A stretch of DNA of 64,000 nucleotides. It comes from Luzula sylvatica. Taxonomy: Eukaryota; Streptophyta; Magnoliopsida; Poales; Juncaceae. A program made the position numbers and the translations under genes. The notes below the pieces were generated by a model. It worked only from the letters and a program-made list of their open reading frames with translations, did no database searches and had not been told where the DNA came from. The number at the start of each line of letters is the position of its first letter. The first letter of the stretch is position 1. The stretch lies in the NCBI GenBank assembly GCA_946800325.1, contig OX326960.1, forward strand, positions 52,013,355-52,077,354. The letters run 5' to 3'. Below are positions 46,162 through 59,445 of the stretch, in pieces.

Positions 46162-47336
46162 CTCTAATATGGCTTTAGCTTCAGAGTCGAATGTTTTGCA
46201 ATAAATCTCATAGCTTGTTTCAGCTCCAATCTAATAAATGAAATAGACAAATCAAAACTCTGACTAATACCATTTTAAATTTTCAAATTTCAAATTGAAT
46301 TTCATACTGTCTATCAAGTACCTGTATATTTACTCTTGTCGGCGAAATGCTCGACATCACATATCTACATAATCAAATTCATATTAATTTACATCTAAAA
46401 ATTCCCAAACCAAAATTAAAATTTCGATTCACCTCATTTTATTCGTGTAAAAATTAATCGCAAGCACATTCGCCTTCTGAACCGTTAACATCACAGCCTT
46501 CATCTCATTCTATTAAACCAGAAGAACATTCTCCAGGACTAAAAACCGAAACTCAAAATTAGAAGGGTAAAGATGCAAATATACCTTGCGAGCAATAAGT
46601 TCGATGAGTTGCATTAAAAATTTGCCTAAACCCTTTCCTTGAACGCAAGACTCGAGTTGTAATTCGTACACATAAACCACTGGCAAATCCTCTTCGACTA
46701 CAAATCTGTAATGTGCGAATCCCATGAGTCGATTTGGGCCGTCCACCTGTCCATCATCGGTTTGTTTGATGAAAATGTATCTGGCTTCAGAATCGACCAT
46801 TTCTCGTCTCTTCACTTTTTCTTCTGTTGCCCATTCTTTACCATATGGTCCCTCCATGTTTGCCTAATTTTATTACAAACGTTCAAATTTCAGATTTGAA
46901 AACATTTCGAAACGAAATATTTACCTTCAAAAGATTTTGAATGTATTTCTTCGTAGAGGAAGAAAGTTCGTCCCCATTTCCCGATTCTAGAATGACTGAA
47001 ACACCTGAAAATTTAAAATTAGAAAATTAATCACCATGCGTGACTTATTATTCATTTAATACGTGCAAATAAAGATGTTTGTTTTGTAACCATTTCTTTG
47101 GTAGCTAGAAAATGGTGGAAAGGAAACAAGATGATCCTTTACCGAAGAAGCTTTCTTGATTATAGCGTCAATAACTTTTTTTCCTTCTAATACCTTGTAA
47201 AATTACAAAAGTACCAAAATTTTGAATCAAATTGATCAGAAAATAAAGAGGAATTAAGCGGGCTTTGCAATTTTGTGCTTACCTCCTTACGTTTGAGCTT
47301 CTTCTCTTTGGAGCTGTTCTTACTGGACTGAGACAT
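46162..47336 (-). CDS. NAA40: N-alpha-acetyltransferase 40 (NatD type), GNAT fold
   Basis: NatD acetylates the N termini of histones H4 and H2A using acetyl-CoA. Exons by splice sites and frame: 47336-47283, 47193-47091, 47004-46925, 46863-46585, 46509-46433, 46364-46322 and 46230-46162, about 235 residues. The short lysine-rich N-terminus (SSKEKKLKRKE) and the order NMEGPYG, KRREMV, ARYIF, YRFVVEED, VYVYELQLES fit plant and animal NAA40. The acetyl-CoA loop is QGKGLGKF near residue 153, followed by VMLTVQKANVLAINFY and YEIYCKTFDSEAKAILE. A short terminal exon may exist further left; I could not fix it. The nearby copies of its 3' end (43.1-43.9 kb) are broken. Confidence 0.88.
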
Positions 47337-47649
47337 CGTGATCTTGCTCGAGTTAATATTTAGTTCAACTTTTTCAACAACAAAAAGAGAAAAAGTAACT
47401 CTAATAAGCACAATTACAGTAATTCTGAAATTTCAACTAACACTAACTCCTCGATCAAATGATCGAAGAAGCAGCAAGAAAGGGTGAAGTGTGGCGAAGA
47501 AGAAGAAAGCGAGGCGAGCCGGAGAAAGCCAAGTTTTAGGGCTTGGGGGTAGAGAAGGGCAGGGTCACAGGAGGAGGGAAAAGAAAACATTGGATAATTT
47601 TTATTTTGAATTTTTATATAAAGGATAAAACTCGAGACTTAACACCTCC

Positions 47650-47721
47650 GGATCCGTGGCGCAATGGTAGCGCGTCTGACTCCAGATCAGAAGGTTGCGT
47701 GTTCGATTCACGTCGGGTTCA
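47650..47721 (+). tRNA. tRNA-Trp (CCA)
   Basis: A 72-nt nuclear tRNA without intron. The acceptor stem GGATCCG pairs with CGGGTTC. The D-arm region contains GCGCAATGGTAGCGC, the anticodon stem-loop is TCTGA-CTCCAGA-TCAGA with anticodon CCA, and the T-arm contains GTTCGATTC. A run of T at about 47741-47750 fits a Pol III terminator. The CCA end is not encoded, as expected in a nuclear gene. It is upstream of NAA40 in divergent orientation. Confidence 0.95.
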
Positions 47722-47740
47722 ATCCCCCGATCCAACCGGA

Positions 47741-47750
47741 GTTTTTTTTT
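47741..47750 (+). terminator. Pol III T-tract
   Basis: A run of T about 20 bases after the tRNA gene. Confidence 0.7.
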
Positions 47751-48239
47751 TATTTTTTAAGAAATCCATCAGAGAATCAAAGTTGAACCCCATAATTTTG
47801 ATTTCTTTCTTTCAAGAAGATAAACTATAAAAAATAAGATGAAGACTTTGGTCATTAAAATGAAAAATTAAATTAATGTTAAGGCTAAATAAAATATTAT
47901 GTGGATTCATTTACATTATATAAACATGCATTTTTTTATGTAAGCATGCAATTTTTTTACATTATATATATAGCCCTTGAACCTACAAACAAGTCTGAAA
48001 ATATACCTAGCTACTCCGATTTTTGGTTATTCAAACACTTTTAATTTGTAAATTTCGTCCTGTTAAATGCTTCTTTCATAGCATGTTTGGCTATATAGTT
48101 CGGTGCGCTCTTTTTGGATTAAAAAATGTGTCTTTTTTGTTCTTATCAAAGGTTTCAGTTAGTGGACATCCCGAGTGAGCTCCGTCCTTTTCTATCGATT
48201 TTTGTAAGGGCCCTCCCATGTGTTTCCCAAACTATCAAA

Positions 48240-48480
48240 GAGGTTCGTACCCCGTGAGATAGGAACCCAGTAATTGAGAGTCACAACTGGTGATGCGCCA
48301 TGCCGTTGTGCAATTCTTAAGTAGGTGATCTCTTGTTTCCGACGCTGAACTACATAGCATGCAAATCGGAGTATTGGGCCATCCTTTTCGGAGTAGGATA
48401 TCAGCCATGTTCAATTTGTTATGCGATGCTGACCAATGAAATAGAAGAACTTTAAGGAGAGCTCTTGTTTGCCATATTCC
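48240..48480 (-). pseudogene. LINE reverse-transcriptase zinc-binding domain fragment
   Basis: An open stretch on the minus strand reads TRALLKVLLFHWSASHNKLN, then ADILLRKGWPNTPICMLCSS and SETRDHLLKNC. The CxxC...HxxxxC pattern and the LLRKGW wording are those of the zf-RVT domain at the end of plant non-LTR retrotransposon (or derived) open frames. Only this domain remains; it ends in a stop near 48240. Confidence 0.75.
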
Positions 48481-48549
48481 TTTTTTGCCACTTATTTCGT
48501 ACTCCCCTGTTTCGTGGAAACAAGTAAGCCGATTTGGCCGTGTTCAATT

Positions 48550-49756
48550 CTTAAGTATGTTTTATATATATTACATATTAAGTTATTATTATTTCATATA
48601 TAAATTTTTTATTTTTCATTACATTCACATTTTATCTTGTAATGTTATACGATAAACAATTGAATAAATTTAGTTTTAACATTAACGTAGTTAATAATAA
48701 TAGTCCACGTCAATAATTTATGATGATGTGGATTTCTAAGAACGGCTAAAATAATGGACAATTAAATGGTTGCAAAGAAAATATGATTATAAAAAATCAA
48801 TGATTAATCAATGGTCTAAATTTTGCCACATATCGATATCATAATCTAATGATTAAAGTGAATGTGGTGACGTGACACAAGAAAATTTCACAAGTTGGAT
48901 CCAAAATAAAGATATGAATAAATGCATTATTATTTGATATCATGTATCGTGAAAAAATACAAAACAAATTTAATGATTCAAACAGAACCATAATTCATTA
49001 ATTTAATGCAAAAATGAGGAGTACGGCTAGTCGAGAAAATGAACCATATATTTTGCGGGCAAAGAAAGGAGGAGTCCGACTGCCGTCGCAGTCATGGACC
49101 GGATGTGGGCCGTTCGGATATGTCTCACGATCATTGACATTAAAGCAAAAAATCAGCCTTAGAGGATCTGATCCGCTGCTGCTCTCGCAAGAAAGGAAAC
49201 AGGGTCTGTCCTGCGTTCAGATTCGGGCCGCCATCGCTACAAAGAGCTCTCACAATCATGCACCGACACCCTAGCCTTAAAAGAGAATGAGGTCGAGGTA
49301 TAATGGTAGAAGGGCAAAGGCGGTTGAGGTAGAGAAGCCAAGAAAGTGGAGGGGTTGAATGGTGAGAGGTCATTTGAGGAGGTGGAAGGCTGGTGGTGGG
49401 CCTGATGGTGATGGAGGCGGCAAAGGTTAGGGGCGGAGGTGGTAGAACGGGTTTAGAGTATATCTATTGTTCTTTAAAGGAGATTATTGTTATATGTATC
49501 ATAAATACACCTCACCCTACTTGACAATTATATCTAATAGAGGATTAGGATTGGCATTAATAATATAATATTTCTCTTATCCAAAAAGTAATCAGCTTAT
49601 CTGTTATTTTCTTCAAATAGTGAATTAAGAAGGATAAATATGTTATTTAGGTAGTAGGACATGTATCGAAAAAATTTCCCAAAGAAAAAGTACAAATCAA
49701 ACCTACATAACCAGTTTATACTAACATACTAATAAACATTTTCAATAATACATACT
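48550..49756. other. Intergenic, no gene seen
   Basis: AT-rich with one GC-richer patch at 49030-49450 that contains G-rich repeats (GGAGG, GGTGG). No gene model could be supported across it. Confidence 0.55.
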
Positions 49757-52700
49757 TTAACCAAGCCTATTATCTGATATGGCCTTTGCAAGGGAATTCA
49801 AGTCCAGGATCTTCACATCGTAGGACCCATCCAACTTGACGATGCCCTCCGAGCCATCAATCCCAATCAACTTTCCAGTGGATCCCCGTAAATTACCACT
49901 TATGACCTTGATCTTGTCCGACTTCTTAGGCCGCACCACATCCACCTCAGCCTGACCAACCGTAAGCACGTCTCCCTTCCCGGAGGATCCCATGGCCACC
50001 TTATACGATCCGTCCTATCAAACGAAATAAAAATCACATTCCACGAACCATTAAAGATTCAAAAAGTAAAAATTCTAGCAAAATGAGACGAGGGGAAGTA
50101 CCGGCAGAACTTCTATGACGACGCCGATTTGAGAATCGATATTGACAAGAACATCGGGGACGAGAAACACCGGCTCGCCTTCACCGCCGCCCAAAGGAGA
50201 CATAGCATCCATGTTGCCAGGTGTCATGGGCTGGCCACCAGGAGTCCCCGGTAAATACGCAGCAGAGCTGGGAGTCATTGGTTGCCCCACTGGTGTTGAC
50301 GGCACGTAAGGACTGGGAGCATTGCCGTAGCTGTTGCTGCTTGGAGTCGAAGGATTGTAATTGCCGCCAGGTGTATTCGTCCAGCCTGAGCCTGGTGTAG
50401 GTGCCTCGTACGGCCGAGCTGGTGGAGTTCCTGGCTGTAATCATTCATTATCGTAAATATTTCAGCAAATGAATAAAATAAGATAACAAATAGGGAAATG
50501 GAATTGTTACGTGGTAGACTGGACTGCTTCCCCATGAACCTGGATCTGCATCGTCCCAATTGTCCCTGAAATCATAATTTAACATCATAAATATATACAC
50601 ATTTTAATCGGAATATAGTGAATAAATGTAGGAACCTTGGAGGGCTCATAGGATGCCAGGCACGACTGTGCATTGGAGTTCTCATACCATCATGAATTGG
50701 TGTAGCTGCAAAGTAAAGGAAGCGAACTGGGTAAGCATGTGTATATTAAGTAAAATCAATCGTACATTGTTTCTATCAATATCAAAGTAAAAGAGGACCT
50801 GAAGGATCGCGCAATGGAGTCTGAATAGGATGAAGGGGCGTTCTAGAAGGATGCATTGGAGTCTCTCCACCAAGAGAGTATCTCGGCTCCCTGATAATTT
50901 CATACAATATTTTTATTGAACAATAAAAGGGAAATAAATATATAATATAAAAGCTACAAACCTGAAAGGAGTGGCGGTAGTGTTGGTGTCAGCAATTTGA
51001 TCTCTATTAACTGCTCAATTTCACATATATATATTAGTTAGTAAATAATACACCAACCACAATAAGAAAATAATTTAAAGAGAGAAAGCGAGAGAGAGAT
51101 AAGTTACCAGTCACGTTCTTCATCTGAGAATCAAGTTCGACACGAACAGTGACGCCCTTGACCTCAGTAACACGGCCACGATATCCCTTATATGGTCCAG
51201 ATTTAATTTTAATAGCTTTCCCTACCAATTCATTTCCATGGCCACCTCCTCTTCCCCCTCCGCCAAATCTCCCGCCAAATCTCCCGCCACCCCCAACTAC
51301 ATCCCATCAGATCACAAAATCACAAATTAATCAAACCAGACCAAGCATATACCAATTAAATTATTAAACTTACAGTGAGAGGTAGGTCCTCTAGGAGGGA
51401 GGCGAGATGGAGGCTGCATCGAGGAACTACTTCTCATACCACCAAATCTTGAATCCTGTAAATAATTAATAAACAACAAATTGGATTATAATGATTTCTT
51501 TTTTTAATGATTTTCCGATGAAATTCAAGTAAATTAAACATACATTTCCACGGCTATTATTCGAGCCTCCAACAAGAAGGACAGACTGAGCTTTCGCACA
51601 GATAAAGCCAGCATGTTCGAGATGATGCCTATCGTGGATGAACAGAATGCCCTTGTGAATATGCTCCACTGGCCCTTGTTTCCCCTGGATTCAATTCCAC
51701 CAATTATTAATCCACACAATACAAATATAATATAAATGGATGAAATATTTTCAATTTTACCTTTAGTGGGCCTTCAACGACCCGAACGATATCTTTAGCC
51801 GAAACCAAATTATTGGAGCGGTCCGTGGCATTGGTTCGCTTGTCAATTTTATTCTTGATTTCTCTTAATTTGACAAGCACCACTTCTGGTCTGTCAGGTA
51901 CACCTTTCAGAACCTATTATCAAACACGTTTTAATCATCATAATCAATTAACTATTTCACAAGTACATAAACTCGAAACAGTAAACAATATGATAAAGTA
52001 TGCTTTCTTGCCTGAAATCCTTCGCTTTCTACACGTACAATCACACCAAATGACGTGTTGCTGCACCAAAAAAAAAATACAAATAAAACTAAAAATTAAT
52101 ACATAATTTATACAATTTTATGATTGTATTAAATAAGAGGAAGTTTTACTCGAGCACTACGAGGTCATGTAACTCATAGTCACCGATGCGTGTGACACCT
52201 GTAGTGATCTCGGAACTCTCCACTACATGATCTGCAAACACACGGATCTGCACCAAACAAAATCAATCCAATTAAAAAAAACTAAATAAATCCATCTATA
52301 TAAACAAATTAAAAAATAAATAAATAAATGTGTACGTGTTCTTTGGTAGTATCAGAGAGAATGATCAGAACATGACCCTCAACTTTAACGACCATTCCTG
52401 TGGCGCCTTCCTGAACGCCAGACACCACCTTTACATGGTCTCCAGGCTTGAAAAACTTGCATAGCTCCTTTTCATTAAATGCAAGTGTTTTCTACACACC
52501 AAAAAAACAAAACAAAAATTACTTTAATTTATCATGCAAAAATTCAGAATTAAGAAATAAATAAAAAATAAAAATAAAACGTACAGGGAGGCCTTCCATT
52601 TTGGGCTTCATGTGCACAGTATCCTCCTCAACTTTCTCAACCCAACCTTCGAGATTTTTCAAGTCTCCTCGAACAACAATTACAGCATCGCCCTTCATGA

Positions 52701-54442
52701 AATGGCCCTTCTTTCTGTTGGAGAACAGAGTGGACAGGCTGGCGACGTCTCCATTTGTTTCATCTCCAGGTTTTCTGAACTTCTCCAGTTCGTCGAATGT
52801 GGGTTGAATGTTCTGCGCGCTTATCGATTTCAAGGAGACAGTTTTGTGCAGAAAGCCATCTTGGAACATTAGACCTTCTACCATTTCAAAATACTCTCTT
52901 GAATCTCTGCCTCTTCTTCTCTCTACTCGGATATTCAATTCTCTGATAGAAGATGGGTTTATGTTAGAACAAAGAATAGGAAAATTAAAGAAATTATTGT
53001 TGGAAAATAAATAGTATACCTGGCTTCCTCGACATTGAAGAATCTTGGGGGCGGTGCAAATGATTTCTTTTTTGGCACCTCGCGACCATCCTGAAAGTGT
53101 TAACAACTCCATTAGAGACAGAGAGAGGGGAGATAGAGAGAGAGAGAGAAGTATACATACCAGCTTATTCGCAAGCATTTGTAAATCGACACGAGGAATA
53201 AGCTTTACTGTCACTCTCTGACGTACGTTATCAACGTCAACGACCTAAACAAATACAACACAAAAAATTAAATAAAAATAACATAAAAATAGCAAATGAA
53301 ATTATAAGAAATGAGAGAAAAGAATATACTTTAGCCAGGTCGCCTTTATAAACACCAATTTTCATGCGAACCCAAGTATCTCTGACAAGGTCCACAGCCT
53401 TGCTCTCCACTGACAAAACATCAGTCATTTCCTTTATAGGCACAATCTTGATCTTGTCTAATGCATATATATTTCTTAAACCCTTACAAACCTGAACAAA
53501 ACAAAACAAAACATGAAACCTTGTTCTATTGAGAGGAATGTAATAAGAGTTAATACAAAAGTACAAACCTCCTTGACATGAGCTTCCTTCTCGGCTTCGA
53601 CATATATGTAATTCTTTAGATGATCCAAGGCAATCACAGACCTTATATGAAGATTAGGGGTATTTATGAACTTCTGCATTAGGCATATCGCCACTTCTCG
53701 CTCATGACCAATCTGAAATCATCACAAAATTGAAATTAATCAGATATTTTCTGAGATCTGGAAAAATTAATTAAGTAAATACGTACTGCGCATTTGACCA
53801 TCCAGAGCTTAGGATCCTTCACGGAAGGGAGAAGAGCTTGCTGCTCTACATCGGTAGCATCGTCAGCATAGTCAGCGTGATTGGACTTGGCGTACCTGTA
53901 CCGCTCCTTCACTTTGCGCTCTATTTCATCGACATCTTCGTGTTCCTCCATGAAAGATGGTCTTCTTTCTCTCCTTCCACTGCCCCTCTCCTCCCCAATG
54001 TCTGCCCCGTTATCGACTATGAAATCTGCAAATTATTCTTCTCGCTGTTAGCCAGAAGCAGACAAGAAGCATTTGACAGAAAGGAAATCAACAAAGCAGT
54101 CAATTTACCGTCTTCTCCTTCATCCTCTTCTTCCTCGTCGTCGTCGCTATCCACTGCTGCCTCGAGTTCAAAGTACTGAGACCCTCGTGATTTCTTCTTG
54201 TTCCTTGTACCTCCGCCTCCATAATCCTCATCATCATCGTCCTGTTCGTCTTCTTCATCGTCGTCCTCGTCCTCTATGGCGGTGTCATCGATAAAATCCG
54301 ACCTGGACCTTTTCTTTCCGCCAGAAGATCCTTTGCCGCCTTTTTTCCTGCTTCTCGGTTCGTCGTCCTCCTCAATTTCTTCCTCCAATTCCTCCTCGGA
54401 TTCATTGTCCACCTCCTCGTCGTCGGAATCGCGCCGCGGCAT
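49757..54442 (-). CDS. SPT5: Transcription elongation factor SPT5
   Basis: Large subunit of the SPT4/SPT5 (DSIF) complex, which clamps RNA polymerase II during elongation. Twenty exons join in frame: 54442-54109, 54025-53787, 53712-53569, 53491-53330, 53244-53161, 53090-53020, 52942-52585, 52491-52336, 52247-52150, 52060-52012, 51913-51761, 51684-51544, 51455-51374, 51296-51108, 51010-50962, 50890-50799, 50705-50636, 50565-50511, 50434-50102 and 50014-49757. This gives about 1038 residues, the length usual for plant SPT5. It has an acidic N-terminus (1-150), an NGN domain (about 187-265), five KOW motifs between about 280 and 750, a Gly-rich patch, a repetitive C-terminal region rich in TPMHPSRTP and PGTP units (about 765-950), and a last KOW near 990-1020. 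One intron (52011-51914) uses a GC donor. Confidence 0.95.
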
Positions 54443-54605
54443 CTGGAACTGGTCGGAGTATTAGATCGAGACGGCTAGGGTTTCGAGAGCAAGAGTGTGG
54501 AATCGACGAAATTGATTGTAGATCGAATGGGATCCAAAATATCCTAGGGTTTCTGTTAAATCGACGGAATTGACAAGAGTAAAGGTTGTGCTGTCAAATT
54601 GGGAG

Positions 54606-54611
54606 GAACGC

Positions 54612-54644
<33 letters not shown>

Positions 54645-54655
54645 AACGAGGGGAG
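54606..54655. repeat. GA tract in the SPT5 leader/promoter
   Basis: About 14 GA dinucleotides, then GGAGAGAGAAACG, 165-215 bp upstream of the SPT5 start. As CT on the coding strand it may be part of the leader; GA/CT tracts are common plant promoter elements. Confidence 0.6.
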
Positions 54656-54659
54656 GGTG

Positions 54660-56400
54660 GTAGGGGGGTGAAAATTTCTTTTCTTTTCTTACCTTTTTAA
54701 GTTTTAATTTAAGCAATCAATAAATTTGATAATGAAATTTCTTGCCTTTTTTAATTTGATCAATAAAATCTATTTATTCTTTTAATTTGACCTATAACGT
54801 GAAATATTTGATGATGCATTTTTTATTTGATAAAATAAATATTTGATTCTATACTTTACAATTAACGACTTCCAGTATTTTGTAAATATATGGATATCTC
54901 CAATTAAATATCGAATTTTAAATACATGCATTTGTAAATATAAATACATACTTCCCGTTCTTAACGGTGGAAGGATAACGGGTCCGTGCTGTCCAGACCT
55001 GATATGGCTCATGATGCAGTCTAACCAAACATTTCATCCTTTTAAAAAAAAAATATAAATACATCAAAATCACCAAATCAAAAAATTATTTATAAATTGC
55101 TTGAGAATTTGAAGTTAAAAAAATCATAAAATATTTTTGAATAAATTAAAATAATACTTATTAGAATAAAAGAGCCAACTTCATAAATATAATATTAAAT
55201 AATTTATTATTTATTATAAGGTTTTAATATTGTTGCCCTCCTTATAGCAGAGTGAATCGACAAAAAATATCAATGTAAAAGATTAGCGGTTCAATTGATT
55301 GAAAGATGATAATAGTCTAATTACAAAATTGCTCAAATTATGTGCAAATCACCTTAAAGTGACGAGAGTATACGTTTTTTTCGAATTATTCTACAATTTA
55401 CTAATAAATTGACTTCTTTACAACAACAAAAAATCAATCAAATACATCTTAACCGATTCAGACTTTCAAATGCAGAAAATGCAACATATTAAACAAAATG
55501 ATATTTCTAAGTTATTACAACTTCAAATATTTCAAACTTGCACACATTTTATCTCACTGGCTCATTTTCTCATTATCACCATTCACCACCAGTGCATCAG
55601 TAATCGTCTTCTTTGTGTTGTCGCAATTTTCTTTTAAGCATAGCAAAGTCATGAATCTTTTTGGTTGGTTGAATTCGAGAGTGAAGACATTGATGTAATG
55701 ATTAGTTGAACTTGATTTACTCCAATATTTCAAAATGTGTTCCTTTGTCCAACTTGCAAGTTTTGCATCATAAATAAAAATATAAGAAGTGTAAAATTTC
55801 CTTTTCATTTTTTTTTCTTGCGTGTCAATTTGATAACTAATTGTAAGCATGCTTTTTACATGACGCTTAGGAGTGTGAATTTTCTATTTATCATTATTAT
55901 ATTTGTGATTTGTACTTTTAGTCCCCAGAAACTATAGGCGCAAAACATGTGAATTTATGCTTGTGTACTTTTTTTCAATTAATAAAGTTTGCAGTGTAAT
56001 TTTCAACCTAAAGGCTAAGGATTTTAAAAAAAAAACTCAGACCCTTCTGTTGTTCCTAGAATTTTTAGTTTTTACGCATCACAATACAAATTCGTAAATT
56101 TCAAATTTATTTGTTATCAAACCAAAAGAACTCTCCAGTTTTCTAATTAAAAGGACATGATGTCTATGCAATATATTCATGAAATGATACCTCCAGTTTA
56201 TTATCACTGGAGATATTTTGAACTAGCCCCCATTTATTCCGGAGACTCGGTCTTTTTTACCGGTCGACGAGTAAAATTTCGCTGTTTTCTCTCCCGCGAA
56301 CTCTTCCGAAGCAAAGCAAACTGATTAGTCATTAACTCTACACTCAGCGAGCACCAGAGAAAGATTAGCCAGTCATTGATCTATTCATTACTGTAAAACT
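54660..56400. other. Intergenic, shared promoter region, no gene seen
   Basis: AT-rich DNA between divergent SPT5 and the membrane-protein gene. No coding, RNA or transposon signature. The last 200 bases (56220-56400) are GC-richer and probably hold the promoter and leader of the right-hand gene. Confidence 0.55.
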
Positions 56401-56585
56401 CTCTCTTGCATGTACGATTTTGATCTCGTCAGTGAGTTTTCCCCCAATTTCAGATGTAATTTGTGTGATCCTAGTCCAGGTATAACCTGATCGGGTTGAT
56501 TCAGTTAATTTTTCGAGTTTAGAGTTGATTAATCTTGCTAGTAATGTTAATTTTTTAAATTTCGTTTGGTTTTAGGGGATCTGCA

Positions 56586-59445
56586 ATGAGTAGTAGCTCA
56601 ATTAATCAGCATTTCTTCCCTCTTACCAGTCTACAAATCGGGTATGTAACTCTTATTGTAGAAACAATGAAGTTATACTAGTTTAATTTAGAAGTATATG
56701 CACTCAAATTGAGTTGAAATACTCATTTGATAACAATTTGGTTTCCTTTCAAGAAAATTGAAGCAAATTGACAAATCTTGGTAATGTGTACATTCCATAA
56801 AATTGATATATCTTTCTGCATTAATGTTATATAATTGCAGGGATTTGCAATCATATCTCTCCCGATTGAGTATTTTCCTAACACCTAATAAGCGAAAATT
56901 TTACATTTTGGTCGACAATAGACCATGGCTGCTGGACCAGGATACCAGACCTACTCATCTGTGGCAACTCGTCATTACCAAAGTAATTTCTCATCAATGA
57001 CACCTAAAATTAATTTTCCTTTTATTTATCAGAACTTCGTTGCATTTCATCACTTTTCAGTCAAGGAGATCTCCATTCGCAAACTCAAAAACTCGGCGAA
57101 AGCGAAGCGACAGTGGAAAAAGGCTTAATTACGCTAATACCCCTAGACAAACACCTGTAATAGTGAACAACCCAAGGCCGAAATGGTACTCTTTAATCGA
57201 CGCAGCCATGGAGCAAAAAAGACGAACACTTCTTCCAGTCAAAAATCTCAAAGATTCCAAAATTTTAAACAAGGAACTCCATAGAACTTTATATGGGTTC
57301 ATTGTATTCGAAATCGAGTGGGCCAATGTTAGAGGTATCAACTATTCCAACGAACTTCAGGTACCAGTTTTCCAAAACCCTAAATATTAAATTAAATAAA
57401 AAATTCAATTCAGTTTTTTTTTGTAATTTTGTTTTATAGACCGATACATCTATGGCTGTGGAGACTAAAGTATTGAGTAGATGGGAATTCGATAGTATCG
57501 AACAAGCTTCAAATTCTCTCTCATCATGGTATCGTGGTAATTTCTATGAGCGCCATTTACTTCAAGAATATCTTGAATCCATGTCTCCAAACGGTACCAA
57601 ATTTTAAACAATATCCCTCGTAATTAACTTCTCAATTCACTAAATATTTTGCCTTCGAATCGAAACCTTTTTCAGACGATGTGTTTCACGATGCGAACTC
57701 AAACAAATTTAACGAGGAAAATATTCAAAATATAAATATAGACGATGATAAATCAAATTATACACCACCTCCTTCATCAGGGCCCTATAAACGAAGAAAA
57801 ATTATGCGACACGACGATGAATCATACAGCGAAATTATCAGCTCTCCAAAATCCTCTCCAGTACTACCATCCTCTCCAGTGTCCAGTGATTCTGAGTTCG
57901 AGCCGACAAATTACAAAAACACATTCGTACTATTTAAATTCAACGATCACGATCTCCCATTCAAAATAAAAGAAATAATCATGTCCGATTTAAAACTCAT
58001 AACCTTATTAGAATACGGTCTCCCCTCATGGGTGATTTTCCTCCAGTCCTACCCTCTCTTCTGCAATTTGTACCGGCACTGGATGTGTCCATTAGCTCGG
58101 TTTCTCTACGTGTTAATGTCTATAATTACAGTACTAATCGGGTTTTACGATTTATACAAAAATGTGCCTTTGTTAAAAGCGACGCTATCGAAATTATTCG
58201 GGCCCTTTTTCGATTGGATAGAAAACTGGGAAATGATTTCCCGGTTAAAGTATTTGGGAACAATGCTCTTCTTGCATAATTTCGAACAGGCGGTTAAGTG
58301 GTCGGTTAATCTGACGCGTTCTATTAAGTCGGTTTTGGCCGTTTTGACCGAGCCGGTTTCGGGGCCGTTCATGGAGATTGTCGAGTTTGTCTATCCTGTT
58401 TGGAGTTTGTTCGTCGAGAGTTTCGAATATTTGGGGTCGTTTGCTTGGCTTCTGTTGGGGAATTCTTATAGTGTTATTATGAGTATTTTAGAGGTTATTA
58501 TTTGGCCATTTTGGTTCGTTCTTGCTACACTTCTCAGTATAGGTAAGTTCGTTTATCACTTTGTTTGGGCCCTCTTGCCAAATCTCTAAATATCTCGCAT
58601 ATCATGCATAAGAAATATCACATACACCCCTGCAAAACATGATATATAATCTTTTGGAGGGTATAGATGATATTTGTTTGTAGGAATATAGATGAAATTC
58701 CAACTACAACTATCCAATTATGCAATTTAATCCTGTTAATATTTTTTATTTTATTGTTTTGCAGGTTCGTACATAATATACCCAATAGTTTGGGTTTTTG
58801 AGGAAATATTAGCGTTGCCATTTAGAGCCATTATTGGCGTAGCAAGTTTTATCACTGCAGTTTTGGTTAACATTTACTATGAGTTGAAAGATAGTTTATC
58901 ATCTCTGAGTAGTATGTTTCAATTTGCATCTGCGTCTCGAACTACCGTAACTGGAGTTACGTATGAATATTCCCTCCTCAGAACTCTCTGGAACGATCTT
59001 TTCTCTCAGGTGATCAAATAAATCAATAACTTTTCGAAATTTCAAAAGGAATAATTATTAATTAAATGTTTGTTTAGGTTTTTAAAGCATTGAAGAGCAT
59101 TTTATACGGTTTTGTTGCCTTCTTTTCGGCTTGTAACCGACACCGCTTGAGGTATATATTATTAATTATTTTGATTTTTTACATTTAGGCCCCTGAATAT
59201 TTTATTTTGCAGTATATATAATTACATTGTCGGGATTTTATCTCCTTCTGATTCTGACACCGAAGATGACGATTCTGATGATTCGGATTCTAGTTATTCA
59301 ACTCAAAGCTCTGTAAGCCAGACAAAAAAATATTTGTTTTTATTTAACGCGAATATAAAATCTTAAAAGAATAATTTTGTCTCGTTTTATTTTGTTGTTT
59401 GTTTTGGTGCAGACAGAAAGATTGAGAAGATTTCAATCATGGTGA
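56586..59445 (+). CDS. Plant membrane protein of unknown function
   Basis: I do not recognise a named family. Nine exons join in frame: 56586-56641, 56841-56982, 57061-57360, 57440-57593, 57676-58542, 58765-59009, 59078-59151, 59213-59312 and 59413-59445, about 656 residues. The N-terminal third is soluble and basic (SRRSPFANSKTRRKRSD, nuclear-signal-like), followed by a compact conserved-looking block (RPKWYSLIDAAMEQKRR, ELHRTLYGFIVFEIEWANVR, RWEFDSIEQA). A Ser/Pro-rich acidic linker follows. The C-terminal half is hydrophobic with probable membrane spans near 355-378, 471-506 and 508-545. The tail is strongly acidic (DSDTEDDDSDDSDSS). An upstream leader intron is likely (acceptor just before 56577). 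Codon continuity over nine exons argues for a real gene; location and role are open. Confidence 0.82.

Noticed and set aside
47543..47830. 95-codon open frame through the tRNA gene
   Set aside because: It is a translation across tRNA-Trp and AT-rich flanks.
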